62,966 nucleotides of DNA from Firmicutes bacterium UBA5774. Its GTDB lineage: Bacteria > Bacillota > Clostridia > Peptostreptococcales > Anaerovoracaceae. Shown in pieces: positions 25,852 through 33,793 of this stretch. Both the position numbers and the translations under genes were made by a program. Each line of letters starts with the position of its first letter. Position 1 is the first letter of the stretch. Below the pieces are notes generated by a model, which ran no database searches, was not told the DNA's origin, and saw only the letters and a list, made by a program, of their open reading frames with translations. Location: positions 1 through 62,966 of the forward strand of contig DIEM01000071.1 in the NCBI GenBank assembly GCA_002418625.1. Reading direction: 5' to 3'.

Positions 25852-26681
25852 GAGAAGCACATGGCTTCAGGCTCTCGAAAAGCTTGGGCCAGAATTTTCT
25901 CGCGGACAAAAATACTATCGAAAGGATCATGGAAGGATCGTTGATAGGCGATGAAGATTTGGTGATAGAGATCGGGCCGGGCATCGGCGTGCTGACAGAG
26001 GCAGTCGCGGGGCGCGCGAAAAAAGTCATCGCCATTGAGATCGACAGCCGGCTTATTCCCATACTGAAGGAAACAATGGCTGAGTTCCGGAACGTTGAAA
26101 TAATAAACAGCGATATTCTGAAAACAGATCTGATCAAGCTGATTGATGATAATCCCGGGTATCGGGGAATAAAAATCATTGGCAATCTGCCATATTATAT
26201 TACGACACCGATCATCATGAAGATCCTCGAAGACCGTGTTCCGGCTGACAGCATCACGATCATGCTGCAAAAGGAAGTGGCTGACAGGATCAGGGCTAAT
26301 CCGTCCACTAAGGACTATGGCGCCTTGACTGTGGCGGTACAGTATTACTGTACCGTAGAAGTTGTTGCACAGGTGCCGAGGGAAGCCTTTGTGCCAAGGC
26401 CCAATGTGGACTCAACTGTGATCAGGCTCGACATTCGCAAGGATAAGCCGGTCAACCCGATTGACGAGAAACTTTTTTTTATGATTGTGAAAGCGGCCTT
26501 CGGCCAGCGCCGGAAGACGCTGTTGAATGCCTTGTCTGCTCCGGGCTGGATGCAGAAGCATGAGATCGGGGAAATGCTTGATGGGCTAGGGATCGACCCG
26601 TCGAGAAGGGGAGAAACCTTGTCCATCGCGGAGTTCTCGCGGATCGCGGATGAACTATGGAAGCGGCGGAGAAATACATAA
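25812..26681 (+). CDS. rsmA: 16S rRNA (adenine1518/1519-N6)-dimethyltransferase
   Basis: 289 aa. Dimethylates two adjacent adenosines in helix 45 of 16S rRNA using SAM. Contains KSLGQNFLADKNTIERI, the SAM-binding VIEIGPGIGVLTEAV, the catalytic NLPYYITTPI, LQKEVADRI and QRRKTLLNAL. The start at 25812 lies inside the rnmV 3' end in another frame. Also called KsgA; loss typically gives kasugamycin resistance. Confidence 0.95.
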   Translation: MDKLYTPGAIKRIREAHGFRLSKSLGQNFLADKNTIERIMEGSLIGDEDLVIEIGPGIGVLTEAVAGRAKKVIAIEIDSRLIPILKETMAEFRNVEIINSDILKTDLIKLIDDNPGYRGIKIIGNLPYYITTPIIMKILEDRVPADSITIMLQKEVADRIRANPSTKDYGALTVAVQYYCTVEVVAQVPREAFVPRPNVDSTVIRLDIRKDKPVNPIDEKLFFMIVKAAFGQRRKTLLNALSAPGWMQKHEIGEMLDGLGIDPSRRGETLSIAEFSRIADELWKRRRNT

Positions 26682-26709
26682 AAAAACAAAACGAATTATC
26701 AGAATATTC

Positions 26710-26738
26710 TTGCTAAATTCGACAATATATGCTATATT
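26710..26738 (+). promoter_or_regulatory. Putative promoter of a non-coding transcript
   Basis: TTGCTA (26710-26715), a 17-bp spacer and TATATT (26733-26738). No convincing gene follows before the terminator ending at 27049. Confidence 0.5.
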
Positions 26739-26744
26739 TACATC

Positions 26745-27050
26745 AGAAGCAAGGAAGTGCTAAGGGCACGCCGAACTTCGATTCATTCGCTGCAACGAGT
26801 AAGCAACAAAGCAGCATCAACAGGACTACAAAAGGCCGCAAAAGGATTGTAAGAAGACTCAAGACTACAGAAATGTGGAAAAGAAGAAAATACAAATGCG
26901 GCGAGAATGTTGGAAATAATGTAGGAAAGTTGATAAAGCTGCACAGAAGCAGAAAGTTGTAGAGAGGGAAGGTGGTTCCGCCAGAAGTGTTAACTGAAAA
27001 CGGAAGGTAAGTCAGCCATAGGATGTAGTGATGGCTGACTTGCTTTTTTG
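26745..27050 (+). ncRNA. Candidate non-coding RNA of unknown class, about 300 nt
   Basis: A promoter-like element just upstream and a strong terminator at the end bracket about 300 purine-rich bases. The only open frame of note on this strand (77 codons from 26729) begins inside the promoter, has no ribosome site and encodes a Lys/Arg/Ser-rich string without family features. I do not recognise RNase P RNA, tmRNA, SRP RNA or 6S RNA here. A short stretch near 26970 loosely resembles a T-box core, but no biosynthetic gene follows on this strand. Boundaries are estimates. Confidence 0.45.
27009..27049 (+). terminator. Strong terminator ending the candidate ncRNA
   Basis: A perfect 11-bp stem (AAGTCAGCCAT/ATGGCTGACTT, 27009-27019 and 27031-27041) with an 11-base loop is followed by GC and six T (27044-27049). 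It also lies just beyond the end of the convergent DUF5317 gene. Confidence 0.85.
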
Positions 27051-27070
27051 CGTAAAAATATGATCCGGCG

Positions 27071-27670
27071 CTAGGCCGGATCTTTTGTTTGCTTCAATGC
27101 CGGTTCCCGGGCAGGCTCCGCCTCGGGAGGAGGTTTGTTTTGACGGGACCGGGGCTTCAGATCCTGGAAAAAGAAGAAAACTCCAGCCATCAGGAAAAGA
27201 TCGCCAATGCTGAGCATTTGCGGAAAAGGATAAGGCTCCGGTATGGGTATGATGTCGGACAGGAAACTCAGCCTTGTAGAATCGGTGACGAGCGCGTGGA
27301 AAGTATCCAGGATATCCGAGGTAATTGAGGAGATGTCATACCCCGCATATTCGAGACCGCCGAGCCATACGGGCATATATCCATTGTTGACGGCTATGAC
27401 CGCAAAATTGAGGCTTACGCCGGCCAGCGCCAGCTTCATTGAAAACCGGCGCAGGTTTAGAAGAATGCATAATAATATCAGGATATAGGATACGATGATG
27501 GATACGTAATGAAAGTCAGGCGGAATAATGTCCAAAGACAGCAGCGATTGCAGCAGTACCGATACGATCAGAAAGTACCATCCATGTATCCGCAGCCGCT
27601 TAAGACTTGCAAATTTGCCTTTTCTGCATACTAATACCGCTCCTGAAGCGGCAACGGTTTCTATCAGCAT
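27071..27670 (-). CDS. DUF5317 membrane protein
   Basis: 199 aa with about four to five hydrophobic segments (WYFLIVSVLLQSLLSL, VSIIVSYILILLCILL, LALAGVSLNFAVIAV, MLSIGDLFLMAGVFFFF). The NGYMPV motif and the surrounding pattern agree with DUF5317, a family of unknown function. The cytoplasmic tail is charged (RSRQNKPPPEAEPA). It lies 29 bp after the HD-GYP gene on the same strand, so the two are probably co-transcribed. Confidence 0.75.
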   Translation of the reverse strand: MLIETVAASGAVLVCRKGKFASLKRLRIHGWYFLIVSVLLQSLLSLDIIPPDFHYVSIIVSYILILLCILLNLRRFSMKLALAGVSLNFAVIAVNNGYMPVWLGGLEYAGYDISSITSDILDTFHALVTDSTRLSFLSDIIPIPEPYPFPQMLSIGDLFLMAGVFFFFQDLKPRSRQNKPPPEAEPAREPALKQTKDPA

Positions 27671-27699
27671 TTATATCAAACTTTCACTTTCTGCCTGAA

Positions 27700-29076
27700 T
27701 TATTTTACCGGATCCTGACTGCCGACGGCAAAAAAAACCTCGTCAGCGGCCGCAGCCATCTGCTCGCTGATCGATTTCTGCGCTTCGAGCTCTTCTTTTT
27801 CCTTTTCGAGTATATCGATGAATATTTCGATGAGATCAGGATTAAACTGTGTCCCTGCATTTTTACGCAGTTCGGAAATAGCGACATCGGTCGGCAGGCC
27901 CTTTCTATATGGCCTGTCGGATATCATGGCATCGTAAACGTCGGCAACCGATAATATTGATGCTTCAATGCAAATTTCCGATGCTTTCAATCCGTTTGGA
28001 TAACCTAGTCCGTCAGGCCTTTCATGATGCTGTGCAACGATCTTTGAAATGCCTTTCAGGAAATCGATGCCGTCAATGATCTCTGCGCCGATCTTGACGT
28101 GATCCTTGATCGTCATATATTCTTCGTTTGAAAGCGAGGATGGCTTCTTCAGAATACTGTCGTCGATGCCGATTTTACCGATATCATGAAGGATCGCTGC
28201 ATTTCTGAGATTCTCCATGCGATCGTCCCGCAAATGAATAGCGTTTCCGATCAGCTCGGAATATTTGAGTACGCGGGAGGCATGGCCGCTGGTGTACATG
28301 TCCTTGGCTTCAAGGAACTTATTGAACGCCGCAATCGTTTCGATATAGGTATGCTTCATATTCAGGTAAAGCTTGAATGAATATCGAGCCAGCAGCAGCG
28401 GTGCGAAGAACAGGATAACAGCGGGAGGACCGTAACTGATAAAGGCCAAAGCAAGAATGATCCCGATCATGCCAATGGCAAAGATATTGAAAACGACGCC
28501 CTTGAAATTATTGAACCAGGTTGGCAGGAAGGCTTTTCCTGACAAAAGTGCAATGAGCTCCGACATGATGAAGCTGTTGACGAACAGATATACGACCACG
28601 GTCAGTATCGTAGGGCCGAACAGGAATTGTCCATATTGATGATTTGAGAAAAATGAAAATACCAGCCCTGAGACGCCTGCCGAAAAAACAAATGTTGAAA
28701 TGTTGAATATCGATTTATAATAGGGGGTATTCAGGATGTGCGAATAGCCGTCGTCTGTCCGGACGACCGAAAAGACATAGGATGCTGCAGCGACGATGAT
28801 CGCGAGCAGCGGCCCGCCGATGATCGTGGCTGCCAGATATATGGCAAATCCGACGGATACGCCCATGCCATTTGGAAGAATGATGGTCAGGGATTCTGAT
28901 ATGATCGCCAGCACAGACCAGAAGACAATCACAAAGGCGATGCTGTAGTAGGATGAAGCAAAGTAGAACTCGTTTGGGAAAGCAAAAAAATCTGAATTGA
29001 CTACATATGCCACCAACAACATAGACAGCACGACCATTATGCCTATATAAGCAAATGCTTTGCGCGGGATACCCAT
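27700..29076 (-). CDS. Multi-pass membrane HD-GYP phosphodiesterase-type protein
   Basis: 458 aa. The N-terminal half (about 1-230) has some eight transmembrane helices of a MASE-like sensor type. The C-terminal HD-GYP domain (about 240-430) keeps the metal-binding HDIGKIGIDD, HHERPDGLGYP and the DVYDAMISDRPYR region, so c-di-GMP hydrolysis is expected from family knowledge. AAGGAG precedes the ATG. A 25-codon gene lies 43 bp upstream and DUF5317 lies downstream. A polytopic input domain beside a tiny exported-looking peptide is suggestive of a signal/receptor pair, but that is inference. Confidence 0.88.
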   Translation of the reverse strand: MGIPRKAFAYIGIMVVLSMLLVAYVVNSDFFAFPNEFYFASSYYSIAFVIVFWSVLAIISESLTIILPNGMGVSVGFAIYLAATIIGGPLLAIIVAAASYVFSVVRTDDGYSHILNTPYYKSIFNISTFVFSAGVSGLVFSFFSNHQYGQFLFGPTILTVVVYLFVNSFIMSELIALLSGKAFLPTWFNNFKGVVFNIFAIGMIGIILALAFISYGPPAVILFFAPLLLARYSFKLYLNMKHTYIETIAAFNKFLEAKDMYTSGHASRVLKYSELIGNAIHLRDDRMENLRNAAILHDIGKIGIDDSILKKPSSLSNEEYMTIKDHVKIGAEIIDGIDFLKGISKIVAQHHERPDGLGYPNGLKASEICIEASILSVADVYDAMISDRPYRKGLPTDVAISELRKNAGTQFNPDLIEIFIDILEKEKEELEAQKSISEQMAAAADEVFFAVGSQDPVK

Positions 29077-29119
29077 ATTTACTCCTTGTTTTGATCAGAC
29101 CGGATGCAGATCGATCGTC

Positions 29120-29197
29120 TTATCTCCAGGAGAATCCAGCACCTGCAGAAAGAACAAGAGCCATCACACTTGTAAGGGCAATTAAAATTCTTCTCAT
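29120..29197 (-). CDS. Small hydrophobic, signal-peptide-like micropeptide (25 aa)
   Basis: ATG at 29197, TAA at 29120. Translation begins MRRILIALTSVMALVLSA and ends GAGFSWR, which looks like a bare secretion signal: two Arg, a hydrophobic core, an Ala-rich cleavage-like site and a short aromatic tail. The ribosome site AAAGGAGG, nine bases from the ATG, is among the best in the window, which is why I call such a short frame. It is the first frame of the micropeptide, HD-GYP, DUF5317 set. It could be a peptide signal, a small membrane regulator or a leader peptide. I do not recognise a family. Confidence 0.55.
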   Translation of the reverse strand: MRRILIALTSVMALVLSAGAGFSWR

Positions 29198-29314
29198 CGA
29201 ATATAGCCTCCTTTATACAAAGAGCTACGCCTACTCGCTAATTGAGGCATGCTATATCCGCTTCGCTATTGAAAAAAGTACTTATTATTAACGGAATTTA
29301 CATCCGGTCTGATC

Positions 29315-29935
29315 TTAGCATATGAGTCTTGCAACGATTCGGTTGACGGCATCCAGGGTCGATTTGACCACGGATTCGATACCGCTTTTTGTACTGATGG
29401 CGGAACCGCAGACCAGGATCTCCTGATCTCCAACCAGCGCGGTTATGTATGTGAGCACGGTATCCTTGCCGGATACGTTTACTTTGGTCACGTCCTCGAT
29501 CGCAAATATGCTTTTGCGGTCGCAACAGTTTTCGACCGCCTCGATCGTTGCCTCGCAGGAAAGACGCATGACATTATGTGTCGTGGAAATGCCTGTGCTT
29601 TTTCCTTCGAACAGCTCGCCGTCCTTCTCGAGAGTAACGATTGCGGTAAATTGATTGCCCTTGCTTATATTTTCAACGCTGATCAGCCTGAAGCGGCAGT
29701 CCCTAAGCACGCCTGCATCACCTTCGACCTGCGCGACGCTGATCATCTTGTAGTCGACATGGATATCGAATTGCGAAACCAGAACGGATTCGACATCCCG
29801 CGCGATCTGCTTGGGATTTCGAGATAAATCGGATACGATATGGATTTCTTTGATTTTGCCTTCTTCTTCAATGATCTTGCTGGTAATGACTGAATTGATC
29901 TTGTTCAAAAAACCTTCAATGATCTTCGCTTCCAT
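29315..29935 (-). CDS. Conserved-looking cytoplasmic protein of unknown function
   Basis: 206 aa starting at the ATG with AGGTGG upstream; an open extension of 24 codons further upstream is hydrophobic but lacks a ribosome site. No signal or membrane helix is present from the chosen start. Recognisable stretches are IKEIHIVSDLSRNPKQIARDV, DYKMISVAQVEGD and a cysteine pair in VENCCDRKS. The sequence seems to fall into two alpha/beta halves. I cannot assign a family. It is encoded 117 bp ahead of the micropeptide gene on the same strand and may belong to that unit. Confidence 0.6.
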   Translation of the reverse strand: MEAKIIEGFLNKINSVITSKIIEEEGKIKEIHIVSDLSRNPKQIARDVESVLVSQFDIHVDYKMISVAQVEGDAGVLRDCRFRLISVENISKGNQFTAIVTLEKDGELFEGKSTGISTTHNVMRLSCEATIEAVENCCDRKSIFAIEDVTKVNVSGKDTVLTYITALVGDQEILVCGSAISTKSGIESVVKSTLDAVNRIVARLIC

Positions 29936-30162
29936 AATCCACCTATATCCTGCAAAAAATAAACTTACACTTATCCATATTATAAGTAATAAAAACAAAT
30001 AAAGCAATAAAAGACTATGAATATTTATGACTGAAAACGTATATTTTTGAGAATAAATTTCGACATTTGAACGGCTTGAGGGTTTGAAGCGCCGCGGCAG
30101 CGCATGAAACTCGTAAAAAGAAATAAGTAAAATTGGAGTTGACTATTGAAAAATCTGAAAAG

Positions 30163-30191
30163 TTGACATTATATACTTTCTCATATAGAAT
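30163..30191 (+). promoter_or_regulatory. Strong sigma-A promoter of the cbiM-lar operon
   Basis: A perfect TTGACA (30163-30168), a 17-bp spacer and TAGAAT (30186-30191). The predicted start near 30198 leaves a leader of about 165 nt before cbiM. The rest of the 428-bp gap (29936-30162) is AT-rich with no gene that I can support. Confidence 0.7.
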
Positions 30192-30197
30192 AAAAAA

Positions 30198-30363
30198 TGT
30201 TCGGCGCCATGAAGGCTTCGACCTGCCACGAAGGCATATTTAAACGGCTGCCGGCTTCATTCAACGATATGTGCCACGAAGGTACAATGTATTAACGCAT
30301 TAATACGTTTGCTTTGGTGGCCTTCATTTTATTTTTGCATAATCAATTAAGGAGGAACAAAAA
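30198..30363 (+). promoter_or_regulatory. Structured leader of the nickel/cobalt operon; candidate metal or cofactor sensor
   Basis: ATGAAGGC (30209-30216) can pair with GCCTTCAT (30320-30327) to close about 120 nt, and the 3' strand runs into ATTTTATTTTTG, so the closing stem would act as a terminator. Inside are two small hairpins that share the core GCCACGAAGG (TGCC-ACGAA-GGCA near 30224-30236 and a second near 30271-30286). It does not fit the cobalamin or NiCo riboswitch consensus as I remember them. Its position before a nickel importer and nickel-cofactor genes suggests feedback control. Confidence 0.4.
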
Positions 30364-31377
30364 ATGCACATGGCTGACGCGCTTATATCCCCTGCCGTCG
30401 GCGGCGTAATGATGGCCGCCGGCGCAGGAGCGATCGCATATTCCGTATCCAAAGTCAAAGAGGACCTGGATGAGAAAAAAATTCCGCTGATGGGCGTCAT
30501 GGGCGCCTTCGTATTTTCTGCACAGATGATCAATTTTACGATTCCCGCTACCGGTTCGAGCGGGCACCTTGGCGGAGGGATCCTGCTGGCGGCGCTTCTG
30601 GGACCATACGCCGGATTTCTGGTCATCACATCGGTGCTATTGATACAGGCGTTTTTATTTGGAGACGGCGGACTGCTGGCATTGGGATGCAATGTCTTCA
30701 ATATGGGATTCCTTACCTGTTTCGTCGCTTATCCGCTGATCTACAAGCCGATCATCAAGCGCGGATTGAATGTCAGGAACATATCGATCGCAACGATGCT
30801 CGCCGTTATTGCCGGACTTCAGCTGGGCGCGTTCGGCGTTGTGCTGGAAACGCTGGTTTCAGGCAAGACGGAGCTTCCGTTCGCGGCTTTCCTTGCGCTG
30901 ATGCAGCCCATTCATCTGGCCATCGGTATCGTGGAAGGCATAGCTGTTTCGGCAGTTCTGTGCTTCATTTACAAATTTGATCCGGAGTTGCTTCGGACTG
31001 CGGTTCCGTGCGCGCACAAGCAATCGGCCGGACCGGTCAAAAAAACCATCGTGATCCTGCTGGCGGCGGCATTGGCTGTCGGGGGATTCGTATCCTGGTT
31101 CGCCTCCGAGAATCCTGACGGACTTGAGTGGGCGCTGACCAAAGTAACGGGAGAGCCGGAGCTTGAGTCGCAGAGCGCCATTCACAGCCTGGCTTCCGGT
31201 ATTCAGGAAAAGACTGCGATCCTGCCGGATTACAGCTTGAAAAACGGGGCGGCATTGCCGGCGCAGGCAGGGACGACAGCCTCCGGCATTTCCGGCGGAT
31301 TATTGACATTGGCGCTTGCAGCGCTATCGGGAATTGCCATAACGAGATTTAAAAGGAAAAAGGAATGTCAAAGCTAG
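30364..31377 (+). CDS. cbiM: CbiM-type ECF substrate-binding membrane protein with fused CbiN-like (PDGLE) domain
   Basis: 337 aa. Metal-binding core component of an ECF importer for Ni2+ or Co2+. It begins MHMADAL; the N-terminal Met-His lies in the metal site of the CbiM/NikM family, which fixes this start. The CbiM part (about 1-215) has PATGSSGHLGGG and about six to seven helices. A C-terminal segment (about 225-337) carries SENPDGLEWAL and two more helices, equivalent to a separate CbiN. Fused M-N proteins beside lar genes are known as LarMN in lactobacilli, so nickel is the likelier substrate here. Confidence 0.9.
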   Translation: MHMADALISPAVGGVMMAAGAGAIAYSVSKVKEDLDEKKIPLMGVMGAFVFSAQMINFTIPATGSSGHLGGGILLAALLGPYAGFLVITSVLLIQAFLFGDGGLLALGCNVFNMGFLTCFVAYPLIYKPIIKRGLNVRNISIATMLAVIAGLQLGAFGVVLETLVSGKTELPFAAFLALMQPIHLAIGIVEGIAVSAVLCFIYKFDPELLRTAVPCAHKQSAGPVKKTIVILLAAALAVGGFVSWFASENPDGLEWALTKVTGEPELESQSAIHSLASGIQEKTAILPDYSLKNGAALPAQAGTTASGISGGLLTLALAALSGIAITRFKRKKECQS

Positions 31378-32183
31378 GAAACGCACTGGCAAAAATAAGA
31401 ACGCTTGAAGAGCTTGCGGGTAACAATACGGCGATCCACAGGCTGCATCCGATGGCGAAGCTGATCACCACATTCGCTTATCTTTTCGCAGTCATTTCAT
31501 TCGAAAAATATGACCTGAGCGGACTGATCCCTTTCACACTGTATCCGGTGATCATGATGTCGCTGTCGGAAACGCCATATAGACCTTTATTGGCAAGGCT
31601 TCTGGTTGCTCTGCCGTTTTCGTTTTTCGCGGCGCTTTCAAACGTTTTTCTTGAGAGAACTGTGGCCTTTGAATATGCGGGGATATCTGTCTCTTTCGGC
31701 CTGATATCATTTGTTTCGGTCATCGTCAAAACGATGCTGACGGTGATGGCGGTGCTGATACTGGCCGCGACGACGCCGATGGAAAAGACGGCGCATGAAT
31801 TGATCCGGCTTAAGGTCCCGAAAATATTCGTCATCCAGCTGATGCTCACATATAGATACATTGGCGCGCTGATAGAAGAAACAGGAAACATGATCATGTC
31901 CTATCATATGAGGTCGCCGAGGCAGAAAGGCATAGAGCTTGGGCACGCCGGGACATTTGTCGGTCAGCTGATCCTGAGGAGCTTCGATAAAGCGGAGCGG
32001 ATCTATTACGCGATGAAATGCAGAGGCTTTGACGGAGAATACGGTGCGGCGGCTTCAGGACCCGCCGCTTCGGCTGATTGGATCTTCACGGTCGGAATGA
32101 TCGTCGTTTTTACTGCGATGCGGCTTGTGAATATCAGTATCGTGCTTGGAGACATTATGGGCAGGTTGTCGGGAGGAATGTGA
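31365..32183 (+). CDS. cbiQ: CbiQ-type energy-coupling transmembrane protein
   Basis: 272 aa. The T component that couples the ATPase to CbiM, with four to six hydrophobic segments and the coupling-helix motif region (ELIRLKVPKIFVIQLMLTYRYI, then MKCRGFDGEYG). It overlaps cbiM by 13 bp. AAAAGGAAAAAGGA precedes the ATG. Equivalent to LarQ if the system serves the lar pathway. Confidence 0.92.
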   Translation: MSKLGNALAKIRTLEELAGNNTAIHRLHPMAKLITTFAYLFAVISFEKYDLSGLIPFTLYPVIMMSLSETPYRPLLARLLVALPFSFFAALSNVFLERTVAFEYAGISVSFGLISFVSVIVKTMLTVMAVLILAATTPMEKTAHELIRLKVPKIFVIQLMLTYRYIGALIEETGNMIMSYHMRSPRQKGIELGHAGTFVGQLILRSFDKAERIYYAMKCRGFDGEYGAAASGPAASADWIFTVGMIVVFTAMRLVNISIVLGDIMGRLSGGM

Positions 32184-32184
32184 T

Positions 32185-32970
32185 TTGATAAAAATCGAAG
32201 GTGTCAGCTTTACGTATCCGGATGGGCATAAAGCGATCGACAATGTCAATATAAAGATCGGAAGCAACGAGACCGTCGGCATCGTCGGCGCGAACGGAGC
32301 AGGGAAATCGACTCTGCTGAAATTGCTCACGGGGATTGATTTTCCTGAACAGGGAAGCCTTGAGGTCAACGGGATCAAGGTTCGCAAGGATACGCTGCGC
32401 GAAGTCCGGAAGAATGTCGGTATTGTTTTTCAGAATCCGGATGAACAGCTTTTCATGACAAAGGTGCGTGATGATATTGCATTTGGTCCAAGGAATTATG
32501 GCATGGGAGAAGCGGAAACGCAGAGACGAACGGAAAAAGCGCTGAAAGCACTTGAGATCGAGCATCTTGGAGAAAGGGCGCCCCATAAGCTGTCGGGAGG
32601 GGAAAAGCGCAGTGTTGCCATAGCCTCCGTGCTCTCGATGGAGCCGTCTGTTTTGCTTCTTGACGAGCCTTCATCCTTTCTGGATCCGAAATGCAGGCGG
32701 AATCTCATCAGGATCCTGCAGGAGCTTGAACTGACGCAGATCATCGCGACTCATGACCTTGACCTGGTTCTGGATGTCTGCGACAGAGTCGTCGTATTGC
32801 AGCGGGGCAGTGTTTTCGCCGATGGCAAGCCAATCGAAATATTGTCGCAGGGCCAATTGATGTCGGAATGCGGATTGGAAACGCCGCTGACGCTCATGAG
32901 CTGCCCGATATTGGAAAACGGATGCTGCAGATATGCTGCAGAGGGAAGCGGAAATGATGAGAGACCGTAA
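32185..32970 (+). CDS. cbiO: CbiO-type energy-coupling factor ATPase
   Basis: 261 aa. ABC ATPase with Walker A GANGAGKST, Q-loop FQNPDEQLF, signature LSGGEKR, Walker B VLLLDEPSS and the switch His in IIATHDLD. A TTG at 32185, eight bases after GGGAGG and 1 bp after the cbiQ stop, is the best start; an ATG 13 codons earlier lies inside cbiQ. Only one ATPase gene is present, so it should act as a homodimer. Equivalent to LarO. Confidence 0.93.
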   Translation: MIKIEGVSFTYPDGHKAIDNVNIKIGSNETVGIVGANGAGKSTLLKLLTGIDFPEQGSLEVNGIKVRKDTLREVRKNVGIVFQNPDEQLFMTKVRDDIAFGPRNYGMGEAETQRRTEKALKALEIEHLGERAPHKLSGGEKRSVAIASVLSMEPSVLLLDEPSSFLDPKCRRNLIRILQELELTQIIATHDLDLVLDVCDRVVVLQRGSVFADGKPIEILSQGQLMSECGLETPLTLMSCPILENGCCRYAAEGSGNDERP

Positions 32971-33793
32971 AGATAAATTGGCTCTTTTGAAGGAGTCTGC
33001 GAAAAGTATGGGGTCTGTCGCGATCGCTTTTTCGGGCGGAGTGGACAGCACCTTTCTGTTGAAGGTCTTCAGCGATGCTCTCGGCGACAAGGCCGTTGCG
33101 ATCACCGCTGTCGCCGCATCATTTTCTGAAGACGAAACAACCGCGGCTGAAGACTTTTGCAGAAGCAATGGCATCAGGCACTTTAAAGTCGATATTGGCT
33201 GGAATGATATGGACGCGTTTTCGCATAACCCGCCGGACAGATGCTACATTTGCAAAAAAATCATTTTCGGCAAATTGAAGGAAATGGCGCGCGCGCAGGG
33301 GATCCAAGCCGTAGTCGACGGCACCAACCTGTCGGACAGCGCTGATTACAGGCCTGGCGCGGCGGCATTGTCGGAGCTTGGGATCAGAAGCCCGCTTAAA
33401 GAAGCGGGGCTGACCAAGGATGAGATCAGAAGCCATTTGCGGGACATGGGCCTTGCTGTCTGGAACAAGCCGGCCTACGCCTGCCTCGCATCGCGGATCC
33501 CGTATGGAGAGCCCATCACCGTCGACAAGCTTCGTCAGATCGATATGCTGGAAAGTGAATTGCGCGGGATCGGGTTAGTCCAGGTTCGCGTCAGACATCA
33601 CGGGGATGTGGCGCGGATCGAAGTCGATCCTGCCGAAAGGACGATATTCTTCAATCTCGATTTTATGGATAAAGTTAATGAGATGGCAAAGTCCGCCGGA
33701 TTTGCCTATGGCGCATTGGATCTTGGCGGCTACAGGACAGGAAGCATGAATGAAACGCTTCCGATTTGCAATAAAAGGAGCGAAGCTGAATGA
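32954..33793 (+). CDS. larE: LarE: pyridinium-3,5-bisthiocarboxylic acid mononucleotide synthase (sulfur insertion)
   Basis: 279 aa. Adds sulfur to the pyridinium dicarboxylate made by LarB, on the way to the nickel-pincer nucleotide. The PP-loop is AFSGGVDSTFLLK. Cysteines appear as CYIC (97, 100) and in AYACLASR (177). In some LarE enzymes a single Cys at the last site is sacrificed; in others three cysteines hold an iron-sulfur cluster that allows catalytic sulfur transfer. The three here point to the cluster type. It starts inside the cbiO 3' end (17 bp overlap), tying nickel import and cofactor synthesis into one transcript. Confidence 0.92.
   Translation: MMRDRKDKLALLKESAKSMGSVAIAFSGGVDSTFLLKVFSDALGDKAVAITAVAASFSEDETTAAEDFCRSNGIRHFKVDIGWNDMDAFSHNPPDRCYICKKIIFGKLKEMARAQGIQAVVDGTNLSDSADYRPGAAALSELGIRSPLKEAGLTKDEIRSHLRDMGLAVWNKPAYACLASRIPYGEPITVDKLRQIDMLESELRGIGLVQVRVRHHGDVARIEVDPAERTIFFNLDFMDKVNEMAKSAGFAYGALDLGGYRTGSMNETLPICNKRSEAE

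Noticed and set aside
26729..26962. 77-codon open frame after rsmA
   Set aside because: It begins inside the predicted promoter, lacks a ribosome site and encodes a Lys/Arg/Ser-rich string with no family pattern.
26965..26985. T-box-like core (AGGTGG…CCGCC)
   Set aside because: The sequence deviates from TGGNACCGCG, does not overlap the terminator as an antiterminator should, and no synthetase or amino-acid gene follows on this strand.
29198..29314. c-di-GMP riboswitch ahead of the micropeptide/HD-GYP genes
   Set aside because: No GEMM-type core was visible in the 117-bp gap.
30209..30240. Cobalamin riboswitch B12-box-like ACCTGCC
   Set aside because: The conserved upstream core (GGTGAAAATC…GCCACTG) is absent and the box would be at the wrong end of the element.
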